This document shows, piece after piece, positions 32,904 through 44,396 of a stretch of 64,000 nt of DNA. Each line of letters begins with the position of its first letter. The first letter of the stretch is position 1. Source of the DNA: Anaeramoeba flamelloides (lineage: Eukaryota > Metamonada > Anaeramoebidae); contig JANTQA010000023.1 of assembly GCA_027625915.1 (NCBI GenBank), positions 10,788,001 through 10,852,000 of the forward strand, written 5' to 3'. The notes beneath the pieces are model-generated. The model was not told the origin of the DNA. It ran no database searches and saw nothing but the letters and a program-made list of their open reading frames with translations. The translations under genes and the position numbers were made by a program.

Positions 32904-34025
32904 TTTTTTTTTTTTTTATTTTTTGAAGGGAGGAAATTAATTTCCTCTTACAGCCCTAATTTCTAAATTTTGGTTTAGAAATTTTAATAAAGAATCATAA
33001 TTATCTTTTTCATTAACTAATGACAAGATAAATAATGAATCTTTGTTTCGAATAATATCAAAGATATTATTCTTATTATTTTTGTTGATTTGAATTAGTT
33101 TTTTAATCCAAGTTGTTCCATTTTTTTCATAGAATGGGCAGTCCCATAAATAATGATCGATATCTTCAATGATTTCTAGATTTAAATGTTTTTTGCATAG
33201 GTTGCATGATTTTGTTTTTATTTTATTCTTATCATAAACATAAGAATATCTGTTTAGATAATTTGTGAAATTTCTTAGTTTTAAGATGGAAGTAGAGCCC
33301 TTCCATTTTAAATATTTTTGTTGTTTGTTGATATTATTATTAAACCTAATAATTTTTAAATATTCTTGACCTTTCCATCCAGAACAGTTTATTATTAAGT
33401 TTACTCTAAATTGATTAAGGTTCATATTTAGTAATTTTAAATTTTCTGTTTTCCAATTGATATTTTCGTCCTCTTTTTTAATGAATTTTAGCTTTTTTGA
33501 TATATGTTTGAAACCAAGAATTTCTAATTTATTTTAAAGTTTAAATCTTCTTTTGTAGATTGAAATTCTTACTTGATCTATTTTTGCTTCAGTTTTATAA
33601 ATTATTCTTGGAGAGTGTGGATTTGTTTTTAAAAATTTTGTGACTTTTTTATTTATCCAAACATCTATCGCGTTGAAATCTTTTTGATTTAGATTAAATA
33701 TAACTAGGCCATAAAATAGTTGACTCATGCATATTGATTTAAACATTTGTAATTTAACCCCATTAGCTAAATTTTGTTGTTTAAAAATCATTTTGATTTT
33801 TTTAAAGTTGACTTTTACTTTTTTGAAGTTTTTTTTTAGATGTTTCATTCCAAATTCTTCAATAATGTTGTAAATTATTATCAAATTTTTGTCGATTTCT
33901 GAAATTGGTCCCTCCATTATTAAAATCAAGTCATCTGCAAAAAGTTGATAAGTTATGCATAATTTTTTTTTTAAAAAAATTGGAACTGATGAATTTTTTT
34001 CAAAATGAAATAAATAAATCACAAT
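32904..34025 (-). mobile_element. LINE family A, best-preserved copy, 5'-truncated
   Basis: Minus-strand reverse transcriptase C-terminal half. It includes the catalytic box QLFADDLILIMEGP (near 33925), a thumb-like region, and a zinc-knuckle CNLCKKHL with the later DHYLWDCPF (Cys-X2-Cys ... His-X4-Cys), as in many non-LTR elements. From 34022 to 32937 the frame is open apart from one in-frame stop near 33535. An A-rich tail follows as the plus-strand T-run 32904-32918. No palindrome cassette is present at its 3' end, so this copy shows the empty site. The missing 5' half fits target-primed truncation. The one-stop state suggests the youngest LINE in the window. Confidence 0.85.
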
Positions 34026-36085
34026 AACCTATATTTTTGGTGAATTATTTAAAAAAATTAGATGTTTTCTGGCCTTATCGAAATTAGATGAATTATATAA
34101 AAACTTGAAAAAAATACATTGTAAGATTTAATTAGAAATATAAAATAATTGTTTTCTCAATAAGTTAAATAATAGGAAGAAGAATTTCATTCGAGATTTA
34201 ATAATAAAAATGAATCAAGGAAAAGTATTTTACGAAATATTACATATAAGACAATATAATAGTAGTAATATTTATATATATATATATGCGCGCGCGCGTG
34301 TGTGTGTGTGTGTGTGTATGAGTGTGTGTGTGTGTGTGTATATGTCTTTATCAATTTTTTACAGTTTTTCTTAATATATATTTTTTATGTGGTATGTAAA
34401 CAAAATTATACTATAATTTATTTCACTCTTCAATTTATAATACTATTTGTTTATTTGGTTAAATAAATAATTTTAATGATTTTTCTCTTGTTAATCTACT
34501 AACTCAGAAGTAGTAAGCTGTGGCTTTAAGATGAAAATTATAAATTTTTATATAAATTACTTGGTAAATAAGATAGATAATAATATTAATTCTGCACTTA
34601 TTGACAAGTAATTAATAGATTTTTTGCTTTTTTTCATTTAGTGCCAGTACTTTAAAGTCTAGATCCCTGAAATTTGAAAAAAAAATATTATTTTTCATAT
34701 GTGGGGACTTGTTAATTTGGTTCTTAGCTAATCGATCTTCGACTTGGAATGAATTTAAAAAGGGGTTCAAAATGTGTAATTTTTTTAAATTATTTGTGTT
34801 ATTCCTAAATCGGAATTGATGAGTAAAAACTAAATGTTTGAAAAACAAGTTTTAGAAAATATGATTTTAGGTTTATCAATTGAAATTTCTATTAGTTTAT
34901 GGTTTTATTTAGTGTTTTTCAATAAATTAGCTATTTAGTTTTTTTAAAATATAAACTTTTTCTTTGTGAAATTTTTATTAAATAATTTTTGATAACTATA
35001 GATAAGAAAGAGACTAGAACTCTTAAAATTATAACCTATTATTGTAGTTGATGTGGAGAGATTACGAGAATTCATTGTATTATTAGGTAAAGTTTGAAAA
35101 TTTTCTGATCTTCTTATTTTCAATTCTAAGAAAGTAAAATAAGAAGTATTTTACTAAGAATTTTGTATTTAAAAATGATATTTAAAGTTATTTAATAGTA
35201 CTTTAAAAAAAAATTTGTGACATTGTTTAATAGATAACAGTGAGATTAGTCAGTGTCTCAATTTAAAACCAATTGAACCTATATTTTGTTACAAGTAACA
35301 AATATACTTATTTAATAAAAATGAAAGAAAAAGTGCTTGTTAATTTGGTGAAAGTTTTGAAAAGGAATAAATTCCATTCCTTTATTGAAAACAATGTCTA
35401 AATATAAAACATATTTTTTTCTTATTTTGAAAAAAAAAACAATATCATCTTATATCACTTCGAAACAATCTCATTTTTTTTCGTTCTTCCAGGCCAAACT
35501 CAGATAATAACAAGGCGACATTTTCCAAATCAAAACAATAAACACTGTTATTTTTTTTTAGGTAATTGAGTTAAAAGGAAATAAATATTTTAATATACAA
35601 CCCAAAAATCAAAACTCCTTCTTAAATACATTCAAATATATTTTTCTTACACTTTTCATTTTGGTTTCGGAAAAACAAAAATAAAATGAAAAAATGAAAT
35701 CTTTTCAACCTCTCTTAAACCCATACCAGCTGATGAACAATTAACTTAGATCCAAATTAACAACTCTCCACAACCTGACAATAAGATAGTCTTTTTTTTT
35801 CAAATTTCAGGTATTGTTAACCTTAAAGTATTGATATAACTCACTAATAATTTTTTCATTAATTTAATAAAAATTGTTCTTGTGGATTTGCATGGATTTT
35901 ATTGAGATTAAAAATAAGAAAAAATGATTTAAATTTAAAAGTTACAAATTATAAAAACAAGTTCTCAATAATTCAAATCACTCACCTTCTTTTATCATAA
36001 ATCAAAAATTTGAAAAAAAAAAAAATTCAATCATTTTTTTTACTCTCGTCACAAATTTAGAAAGAAACCAAATTCACTCATTTGA
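34026..36085. other. Intergenic, between the LINE and ROGDI
   Basis: Contains the Z-DNA-prone microsatellite (34272-34341) and the presumed ROGDI promoter. A minus-strand 78-residue ORF at 34612-34848 has no recognised motif. Nothing else is supported. Confidence 0.45.
34272..34341. repeat. (TA)n-(CG)n-(TG)n compound microsatellite
   Basis: TA units run into about six CG units and then two blocks of TG units broken by ATGAG. Alternating purine-pyrimidine throughout, with a (CG)n core that is striking in such an AT-rich region. Confidence 0.95.
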
Positions 36086-37183
36086 ATGACAGAAGAATTA
36101 GAACAACAATGGTATGTCCAAAATAAAGTATCTTCACTTGGTTTCAAGCTACAAAATCTTCTTGAGGATTGTCTCGAGTATTTAAATCTTGCGTTTAATG
36201 ATTTCCAGGATGAAACAATTGATGAAAAAAGTGAAAAAAAACAGAAGAGAAACCAAACCGAAATAAAAACGGAATTTGAACAAAACCAGATGCTGACTTC
36301 GTCTTCTGATGATGAAGAAACAAAGCAAAAAACTACTAAAAAAGAAAACGATGAGAAAGAGCCAAAACAAGATCACAAAAAAGAAATGTCTGCTAATAAA
36401 CAAGAAAAAAAAAAACAAACCCAAAAAAAGAAAAAAAAAAAAATTAAAAAGAAAGAGATTGCTAAAAGCGTTTTACAAACCATACAAACAAATGTAGTGA
36501 TCTTAAATTTAAATAAGGGCCGCATTACGGGCACTATGATGATTAATGAGTTTAAGATCATCAATGCAGATTTAAAAGTATTAATAATCAACCATAAGTC
36601 ACGAAAAAAAAATATAGTCAACATGTCCATTATGGGCGAGATTCCTTTCATTTTGAGGCAAGTTCAAGATACAAGGCAATATATAAAATTGATTTTAATT
36701 GACTTAGGTGTATTAACAAGCCAGCGTCAAAGGAAAATAGGCACTGTTGAGAAAATAGATGTAATTCTAAAGGTTGTGAAACGGATCTTGCTCAGGCTAA
36801 ACTTTGCAAAGAATGCTTTGGAATTCAATAGCTATGATGTCTTCCCTCATTCCAAAAACTCTGATCGGTATTTCCAACAATTGTCACTCAAAAATGTTGA
36901 CATAAACGCCGTAATCGACATTTTAATTGAAAATAACTGCTTGTTGGTTCGTGTGCATTCTTTCCAATATTTAACGCAAGGCCTTGCCGAAAACATAACA
37001 GTGGGTAACTCGATGATCGGGAAAACTTTAAATTATCATAATAAATTAATCGAAGTCACTGATGAAATTGAATCAAAGTTTTTTTTGCCAAACATTAAAT
37101 TATTTAGAAACACACTATCAGAGGCACTTGAATTAACAAGACAACTTAATGAAAATATTGAAGTTTTGTGTTCTGGATTTTAA
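36086..37183 (+). CDS. ROGDI: ROGDI/Rav2-like protein (RAVE/DMXL complex subunit)
   Basis: Intron-less, 365 residues. By-eye alignment with human ROGDI is collinear. The N-terminal helix [20 protein letters not shown] matches [38 protein letters not shown] matches [39 protein letters not shown] matches [37 protein letters not shown] matches LPSDLLVNVYINLNKLCLT. The last 40 residues match the ROGDI C-terminal helix (NDALVYFTVSLQLCQQLKDK). ROGDI/Rav2 works with DMXL/Rav1 and Skp1 to assemble the V1 and V0 sectors of the vacuolar ATPase. An insertion of about 75 residues rich in Lys, Glu and Gln (residues ~52-130) is extra. The start at 36086 follows a typical A/T-rich leader. The family assignment is strong; the role is by homology. 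Confidence 0.82.
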   Translation: [365 protein letters not shown]

Positions 37184-38520
37184 TAATAAAGCTCTCATTT
37201 TCTTATTTTTGTTAAATGGCTTTTTTTGACTTTTTTTTAGTTTTTTTGTTCTTTCAAATTATTTGTTCATTTTAAATATACCGCAATCTGAAGAATAAAA
37301 AAAAAAAATTATAAAATCCTTATTCAATGTTTTTGCCTGAAAAAGGTGAAAAATTAATTGAAATTGGAGTTTTTTGCAGTAAAAAATGAAATTTATCGTT
37401 AGTCATAGTTTTACAAAGTGAATTCTTTTTCATATTCTATTTTTTTGCAAAAATTAGTAGACATATTCTAATTTGTAAATAAAAATGATATGTCAGTTAA
37501 CAAGCTTAATAAGGGGATTTATAAGAATCAAACAAATTAGGTTTATTCAATTATTGTTTAAAATTGGGATAATAAATTATTTCAAACAAGTTAAATAAAT
37601 AAAAAGATTTATTATTTTTAATATTTTTTCTCAGTTATGTCTGTGAAATAAATTCAAAACATATTAAGGTGTATATTTATTTTATGTTATTTGGTGATTG
37701 AAATTTAATGTTGCAAGACTAAAAATCATTATATGGATTCTATATTGAAGAAAAAAAAAAAAAAATTGTAAATAAAAAGGATACAATGAATTTAGAAAGA
37801 AAATAACATATTGACGAAAAAACTTTTCGGGATTTCATAACAAAATAAAGTAAATTTGAAAATAATTTTTATTTACTTCTTGTTCGACTTAATTTCAACT
37901 TTATAACTCAAAAATATATTTAATAAACTACACTCTAAAATTTTTTCAAAGAAAAGGGGTTTTATCTTGAATAAATAAACATTTTAATCTTGGTGTCGAT
38001 AAAGATAAATTTTGAATTTGGTTTGAGAAAAAATAAATTGAACTGAATGTCAAAAAAATCAAAAAAGAAATTCAAACTTTAAAACTTTAACAATATAACT
38101 TGACTCAACATTCTTTTAAGTTATTAAATCGTTTCTTGGTAATTACAGTAATTTTAAACAAAATATAAAATAAAGATAGCCCCAATTTTTTTAAAAAAAG
38201 GTACTTCTATATAAAAATATGTTTAATCCCAAACATTCTAATTAAAAATTTTGAGGTTTCATTTCATTTTTCGAGATATCTTTGGTTTTTTTTTTTTTTA
38301 TATAAATCTAGAATTTTATTTAATTATTTTTAATCATATAGATATAAATATAAATTCCATTCCAAAATCATTGGTACATTAAGAATCAAATTTTGGTAAT
38401 AAATATTTTTATAAATTGGAGTTATCTATTATAATAAATAAAATAATATTTTAATATTCAGTTCTATACATTATAAACATTTGTTTTTCTTCTAAAAATA
38501 AACAAAAAATAATAAAAAAA

Positions 38521-39075
38521 AAGGGTCATTTATTGTGAAATTTATTTTATATGCGAATAATTATTTTTTTATTTTTATTACTAGATCAATAGTCACTTGG
38601 TAAAAATATGTTATTCTAAGGTTATTAAAAGCATGGTAATGATTGTTGAGAAATCATATTGTTTTCAAGTGGAATTCTATTCGGTCTTTGATCTTGATAT
38701 TTGAATAATAAATGTGAAAATTTTTCACTTCATTTTCTTTTCCTTTTTCAAATAGAGACCACAAATACCAACACACTTCGTTTGGAGACTTTATTTCTAA
38801 ATTAAAGTATGAAAAATGAAGTGAAAAATGTTTCATATTTATTATTCAAATACCAGTATGAGTTCAAAACGAACAATGTTGTTTTTCTCAATTTGTCCCT
38901 AAGAATTTAAGTTTTTCAATTTTTAAGAAAATTTATTGATTAATTAGTTTTCTTTTAGACATATATCAACAATTTTTTGATGTCTATTATTCTGCTTATT
39001 TTTTATTTTATCTTCAAAGGTCATCTATATAAAATAATTGGTATTTAGAAAAAATGTCTTCCCCTTTGATAGAAA
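38521..39075 (-). mobile_element. TIR repeat family R (copy 4)
   Basis: Same orientation as copy 3. Landmarks are GATCAATAGTCACTTGGTAA, GTTATTCTAAGGTTATTAAA, TGATGTCTATTATTCTGC and the end CCCCTTTGATAGAAA. The 38698-38852 MITE interrupts it. The outer left terminus is eroded. Confidence 0.65.
38698..38852. mobile_element. 155-base MITE nested in repeat R
   Basis: Inverted ends of about 40 bases: TATTTGAATAATAAATGTGA with TTTTTCACTTCATTTT on the left, and the complement of AAAATGAAGTGAAAAATGTT, TCATATTTATTATTCAAATA on the right. One matching half-copy occurs at 55060-55108. Confidence 0.75.
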
Positions 39076-39905
39076 AAGAGTTTAAATTCATGATTATCAA
39101 TCAAATAAAATAATTTTGAACTGTTTTTGTATCAAATTAATTCAATAAGATTTATTGCTTATAATTTTTTATTAAAAATTAATCTGTTATTTTTATAGGA
39201 AGAAAATATCAATAAAAAATGATTAATATTTTTCATTATTTCCTTCTGTTCATATTTTAAAAATTAAGGGGCAAAATTTATTTGAGTTTTTATTTATTAC
39301 ATAACAATCTCTATTTATTCAATTTGTAGAACTTATGAATTTTAAAAATGTTGAAATTGGTGGATAACTTAAATATATTTTAAAAAAAAAAAATTGCTTT
39401 TTTGTTATAGTGAAATGATTTTGTGGTGTGTATATGAGTGCCATCAAATGTCTATTTTTTTTATTTTTTTTTAATTCTTGTTTTTGTTTTCAAAATTAAT
39501 TGATTTTCTAATAACAATAATAATAAAAAGCCCGAATAACAGTTCTGTAATCTTTAAAATTGTTTATTTTATTTGGATAATATATTTTAAAGTGATGCTT
39601 TATGATACTTTTCTTATCCTGTTTCCAATTATTTTTTCCTTTTACTTTATTACTCCAATTAAAAAAACAAATAAAAAATAAATAGACTCTTTCATTTTGT
39701 GATTTTTGAATTGTATTAATGAATAATATAAACGTTTAAAAATAATAGATAAAAAATATAGATCATTTTTATATTTTGTTTTAATTAGTACTGAATTAAT
39801 AGTAATTTCTTTAAAATTAAATATTTTAAATTAAAATAATTGTTTGTCCTTGAAAATTAAATAAATAAATAAAAAGAATAAGAAAAAAAATAAATAAAAA
39901 TAAAT

Positions 39906-42900
39906 TTAATCAGACGAGTCATCACCAGAAGAACCAGAATCTGATCCTGAATCATCTGAATCGTCTGAATCGTCTGAATCGTCAGAATCATCTGAATCAT
40001 CTGAATCATCTGAATCATCTGAATCATCTCGATTATCTGAATTGTCTGAATTAGTTGTACTGTCTGCGTCAGAGGAATGAGAAGAATATGGACCAGAAGA
40101 ACTGGAGTTAGGATTTGTACTTGAATTTATTGAAATTTCTTTATCCTTACTCTTTTTCTTTTCTTTTTCTTTTTTTTTTTCTTTATCTTTTTTCTCTTGT
40201 TTATGATCTTTTTTTCCAACTTTTTCTTTATAATCGTCATCTGACGATTCATTGTCTTTATTTGATAGGGCATTTTTTTTTGCAGTTTTAAATAATTTAA
40301 TAAATTTAATTCTTTGAGAAGAACTTGTGAATAATAAATAATAAGAATTGTTTTTAAAACTAATTCTAATTAATTTCGGTAAAGTGCTATTATAACTAAC
40401 GGAAACGTCATCATTGCTATTCATCTTATTCTCTTCATCGTCTTCCTCGTCGCCATCATCGTTGTCGTCGTCTTCTTCAGCATCCTTACCCGTTTTAAAA
40501 TTAAAATTATTAATTTTTTTATTTTCTTCATTGAGCAAAACAATTTTTTGGTTATTAATTTTAATTATACCATCTTCATATGGAATGCCTTTTTCATTTG
40601 CATATAAAATCTCAAAGTTATTATCTTGCTTTAAATAATCAATATAAATGTTATTAGTATCGTTTTCATTGTTTTGGTTCTTGTTTAATAACTTGGTTTT
40701 GGGTTTGAATTGGTTTAATAAATTAACAAGGGTGTCTTTATCCTTTACACTGTGGAATTGAATAAAGAAAACTTTATTGTTTATCACAATTTTAGCGAGC
40801 AAGTGGTTTGTTTTATGGGGGCTGAATTTAATTTTCTTGAGCTCTGAAGAAATTTTTTCATTAAAGATAAATAAATTAAAAAGATCATTCATTATTGTTA
40901 CCTTAATTTTTTGGAAAACATATTTTTTTTCATTGTTTACAATATCAATTAAAAATTCAACTTTATTCTGATCATCCTCTTTTATTTTTGTTTTCTTTAA
41001 ACTAGACTTGAATTGGACAAACAACCCTATTAATGTCTTGGCAGATTTCTTTGAAATGAAATTAATATCGAAAAAATATTTTAAATTCTGATTGTTATCA
41101 TTGCCATTACCATTTTCATCGCCGTTATCATTATTGCCAGATTTATCTTTTTCGCCATCAACTGTAAATTCCTTTGTTTTATTTTCTTGGAAAATTTTGA
41201 TTCTTGCGTTTTGTTTTTTATTATTGTGTAAAAAAATCTTTATTTGATTATAATCAATTTTAAATATCCTTGGATTGCGAATTATATTTATACCGATTAT
41301 TACGCACGTTGTATACAATCTAATAAACCCAGAAGACTTTCTGGAGTGTTTTAAAGAAGACTTGAGAATATAAAAAGAAAATTGATTCATTGAAAAGTTA
41401 TCATCGATATTATTTAAGAGATTGTTTTTAACAATGATATTTTTTTTAACGTTTTTGAATTGCTTGAGCATTTTGGATGTCTTTTTTGTAAAATATTTTA
41501 ATGAATTGATAAAATATTGCCTGATTTCTAAATTGATAAATGAGAAATAGATCAAATCACCATTAAAGAATTGAATTTTGACCAGGTTTGGGTTTTTGGC
41601 ATCAAAAGTCATATTATGATTGAAAAGATTTAATACTATTGAATTGTATTGCTTTTTCTCCTCGTTTTTTTGCAATGCTGTGTTTTTATTTTGTTTTTTT
41701 TTCTTTTTGTTTTCAGTGTTTGTTTCTAATCGGAAGTTCGGCCTTAAGATTTGGATTTTATTTTTTTGAAATTTAACAACACAGTTCCCATAAAATTTAT
41801 TGTTATGAATAATTTTGGAATTGATATTTGTGATATAAGATTTTGGATTTTTTATTAAGCATTTCCTTCTTGACTGCGTAAAAAATCGAATAAATTCAAA
41901 GCAATTAGACCTATTTTTGAATGCTAAATGCAAATGCAACCCCTTTTTTTTACTGATATCAAGTAAAACTTCATTATTGTTTTTATTTAAGATTTCAATA
42001 TCGGTATCTTTTGAAAACGGTACAATAATGTAATTAAATTTTTCATTCCCATTCCCACTCTCTTTCTCCTTCTCCTTCTCTTTCTCTTTCTCCTTCTCGT
42101 TCTTCTTCGCCTTATCGTTTCTTTTCTTTAAAAAATTTATTGTGAATTTATCATTTTCAATTTTGATATTAATTTTCTCATTTAATTTCTTTTCATTAGC
42201 AATGTTTTTTAATTTTGCTTCAAATATCTTATTTTCTTTTAATTGTTTAGATAATATCCTTTTTCTTTTTAAATTTAAATCCAAAACAAATCCAATTCTT
42301 TGCTCGATGGTATTGAAATTTAGCATTATTGAATAATTTTCATCAATAACAAATAGTCCAGTTTTTAAAGAATTGTCAAAAGTAATTAGTTTTGAAAAAA
42401 TGGAATAATTTCTAATTAAGGGTGTATTTGATACAGAATTAATTTGAACCGAAAAGCAATTATTTAATAATTCAATGTAGATCTCGCCTCTATTAATACC
42501 AAATGAGTCAACAATGCCTACTGTATATTTTGTTCTTGAAACTGGTAAAAAAATGGAATTAATTTCATTTAAATTATTATTGTTGAATCTTGATAATGTA
42601 TTATTTTGATAATATAATTTTTCAAAATATCCTCCTCCTCCTCCTTCTCCTTCTTCTCCTTCTTCTTCTTCTTCTTCCTCATCGTCATCGTCGGTGTCGT
42701 CTTCATCTTCTCCCCACCGTTGTTGTTGCCGTTGTTTTGTTTTTTCTTTTTTTTTATTCTCCATATTATATGAATCGTCTTGGTCATTTAGCCCTGTTTT
42801 ATTATTTTTATTATTCATTAAATTTTGATCATTTGCTGGTAAATATTTAAATTTGGAATCTAATATTCTGTAATATTTTTGTGAAAAAAATTCACTAGCT

Positions 42901-44396
42901 TTGACCATTTCAATTTCAGTTTGTTCAACATTGGTATCACGTGGGCTGGTATTAATTATTTTAAAATCATCCAAATAAATTTTTTTATTCTTTGATAATG
43001 CCTTTGTTTTGAAGAAATTCCACGTGTTATATATTAAATCTCTTGTTTTTACCGATTCTGCATTTATTATTATTTTTGTCTTTGAGTCAATAATTAATAA
43101 TAAATAATAATATATTGGATGTAAATATAACTTTTGCTGTGGCAAATATTCTCGATCAATGAATGCTTTGTCATTATTTTTTGTTAATTGGAATGTTTTT
43201 GAATTTATTTTGAATTCACCCTCAAACTTTTTAGTGCTTCCTCTGCCGTTGCCCTTAATTTCGTAAATATTCACTTGAAATTTTGTTTGATCTTTCTTTA
43301 AATATCTTTCCAATTGTTTTTTAATCATTTTCTCTTCTTCATCTTGATTTAAATTGTTTAAAATTTTTGAATAAAATTGAGAGAAGAGTTTTGTTGGGAT
43401 ACCATTTAACATTGATTGCAATAAGACCGGTTCTCCACCCAATGTAAATTCATTAAATAAAATCTTGTTGTTGGCACCCTTGATGCTGTTGGTGGTGTTA
43501 TTTTTATTGGCCAATTTACTTTCATTTTTGGTTTTGTTTTTATCTTTGCTTTTGGTTTTTGAAGCCATCCTTTTTTTTAAATTTGAATTTTGTTTGAAAA
43601 TTTGCAAGATCTCATAAAACAAGAGCTTTTCATTCTTTGTTGTAAATTTTAATTTGATTTCGTTTTCTTTTTCTTTTTCTTTTTCTTTTTTATTTTCTTT
43701 TTCTTTTTTATTTTCTTTGTCTTTTTGCATTTTTAATTTGATCTCTAAATCATTTGAACTGTTAAAGGCCAAACTGTCAAAAGGAATTAAATATTCAACT
43801 TTTGCATCATTTTTGATATCACTGGAATTAATTTTTATTGTATTTGTGGTGATTTCAGTATTGCAATTTTGATAATTCTTGCTTTTGCTTGATCGGAAGA
43901 AAAGATTAAATCTCACTTTTTCATCTTGATAAGATCGAAGTGCCAATGCTTTAATTTCATTCTCAATCCCCAGGGCCTTGCCATTAATTATGCAACTACC
44001 AACATTTTTTTCAGGATAAGAGCAAAACAAACAAAAAGTTTTATAAATTAAATTCCTTTTTTCTTCATTTTCAACAACCAACAGTAAATTTTTTTTTTTT
44101 GGTAAATTTAAAACCAAGTCTGTTTTCTTATCCTTGTCAAGCTTCAGTAGGTCCAGATAAGACCTTTTCCCTTGACTTGAGTTAAATTTAATACAGACTT
44201 TTTGGTTTTCAATGATTAACATTAAAGAGTTGCGATTCAATGAGAAGATCCCTGTTGTTGTATTCTGACCATTAATTGTTTTGACAACCACACGAAATGT
44301 GCAATTACTCACAGAAAATAGTGTGTTAATTTTCGTTAAGTCTGTTGTTTCAATTTTTGTTTCTTCTTTCTGATCCAGTTTTATAAATTTTGTCAT
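39906..44396 (-). CDS. Large protein with a tandem array of about nine PH-like domains and an acidic Ser-Asp tail
   Basis: Intron-less, 1496 residues, not recognised by name. The body repeats one pattern: six or seven alternating hydrophobic strands, then an amphipathic helix with an aromatic end. Examples are EEKRNLIYKTFCLFCSY (~112), SVKTRDLIYNTWNFFKT (~450), NRSNCFEFIRFFTQSRR (~845), LEIRQYFINSLKYFTKK (~980), KSAKTLIGLFVQFKSSL (~1145), VKDKDTLVNLLNQFKPK (~1235) and SSQRIKFIKLFKTAKKN (~1375). This strand-strand-helix spacing of 90-140 residues is what tandem pleckstrin-homology-like folds show. Linkers are Lys/Glu/Asn runs, and one acidic run lies at ~555-575. The C terminus is a (SDD)n stretch, a likely CK2 target. 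The protein lacks a signal peptide and membrane segments and is therefore probably a cytosolic scaffold. The PH-like reading is inference from strand/helix pattern, not sequence motifs. It lies 784 bases downstream of the Ras gene on the same strand. Confidence 0.6.
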   Translation of the reverse strand: MTKFIKLDQKEETKIETTDLTKINTLFSVSNCTFRVVVKTINGQNTTTGIFSLNRNSLMLIIENQKVCIKFNSSQGKRSYLDLLKLDKDKKTDLVLNLPKKKNLLLVVENEEKRNLIYKTFCLFCSYPEKNVGSCIINGKALGIENEIKALALRSYQDEKVRFNLFFRSSKSKNYQNCNTEITTNTIKINSSDIKNDAKVEYLIPFDSLAFNSSNDLEIKLKMQKDKENKKEKENKKEKEKEKENEIKLKFTTKNEKLLFYEILQIFKQNSNLKKRMASKTKSKDKNKTKNESKLANKNNTTNSIKGANNKILFNEFTLGGEPVLLQSMLNGIPTKLFSQFYSKILNNLNQDEEEKMIKKQLERYLKKDQTKFQVNIYEIKGNGRGSTKKFEGEFKINSKTFQLTKNNDKAFIDREYLPQQKLYLHPIYYYLLLIIDSKTKIIINAESVKTRDLIYNTWNFFKTKALSKNKKIYLDDFKIINTSPRDTNVEQTEIEMVKASEFFSQKYYRILDSKFKYLPANDQNLMNNKNNKTGLNDQDDSYNMENKKKEKTKQRQQQRWGEDEDDTDDDDEEEEEEEGEEGEGGGGGYFEKLYYQNNTLSRFNNNNLNEINSIFLPVSRTKYTVGIVDSFGINRGEIYIELLNNCFSVQINSVSNTPLIRNYSIFSKLITFDNSLKTGLFVIDENYSIMLNFNTIEQRIGFVLDLNLKRKRILSKQLKENKIFEAKLKNIANEKKLNEKINIKIENDKFTINFLKKRNDKAKKNEKEKEKEKEKEKESGNGNEKFNYIIVPFSKDTDIEILNKNNNEVLLDISKKKGLHLHLAFKNRSNCFEFIRFFTQSRRKCLIKNPKSYITNINSKIIHNNKFYGNCVVKFQKNKIQILRPNFRLETNTENKKKKKQNKNTALQKNEEKKQYNSIVLNLFNHNMTFDAKNPNLVKIQFFNGDLIYFSFINLEIRQYFINSLKYFTKKTSKMLKQFKNVKKNIIVKNNLLNNIDDNFSMNQFSFYILKSSLKHSRKSSGFIRLYTTCVIIGINIIRNPRIFKIDYNQIKIFLHNNKKQNARIKIFQENKTKEFTVDGEKDKSGNNDNGDENGNGNDNNQNLKYFFDINFISKKSAKTLIGLFVQFKSSLKKTKIKEDDQNKVEFLIDIVNNEKKYVFQKIKVTIMNDLFNLFIFNEKISSELKKIKFSPHKTNHLLAKIVINNKVFFIQFHSVKDKDTLVNLLNQFKPKTKLLNKNQNNENDTNNIYIDYLKQDNNFEILYANEKGIPYEDGIIKINNQKIVLLNEENKKINNFNFKTGKDAEEDDDNDDGDEEDDEENKMNSNDDVSVSYNSTLPKLIRISFKNNSYYLLFTSSSQRIKFIKLFKTAKKNALSNKDNESSDDDYKEKVGKKDHKQEKKDKEKKKEKEKKKSKDKEISINSSTNPNSSSSGPYSSHSSDADSTTNSDNSDNRDDSDDSDDSDDSDDSDDSDDSDDSDDSGSDSGSSGDDSSD

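Larger units (their letters stand above)
37184..39905. other. Intergenic, between two convergent genes
   Basis: Between the 3' ends of ROGDI (+) and the PH-like array gene (-). It contains repeat R copy 4 with a nested MITE (38521-39075). Otherwise only A/T tracts are seen. Confidence 0.5.

Noticed and set aside
32889-33952. 14-base repeat AAAAAGTTGATAAG at both 32890-32903 and 33939-33952 as a LINE target duplication
   Set aside because: The right copy lies inside the reverse transcriptase frame (YQLFADD), and coding continues beyond it, so it does not mark the 5' end.
36182-36651. Hydrophobic minus-strand ORFs opposite the ROGDI-like gene
   Set aside because: Antisense shadows of Lys-rich codons (AAA read as TTT, Phe); no independent start context or conservation.
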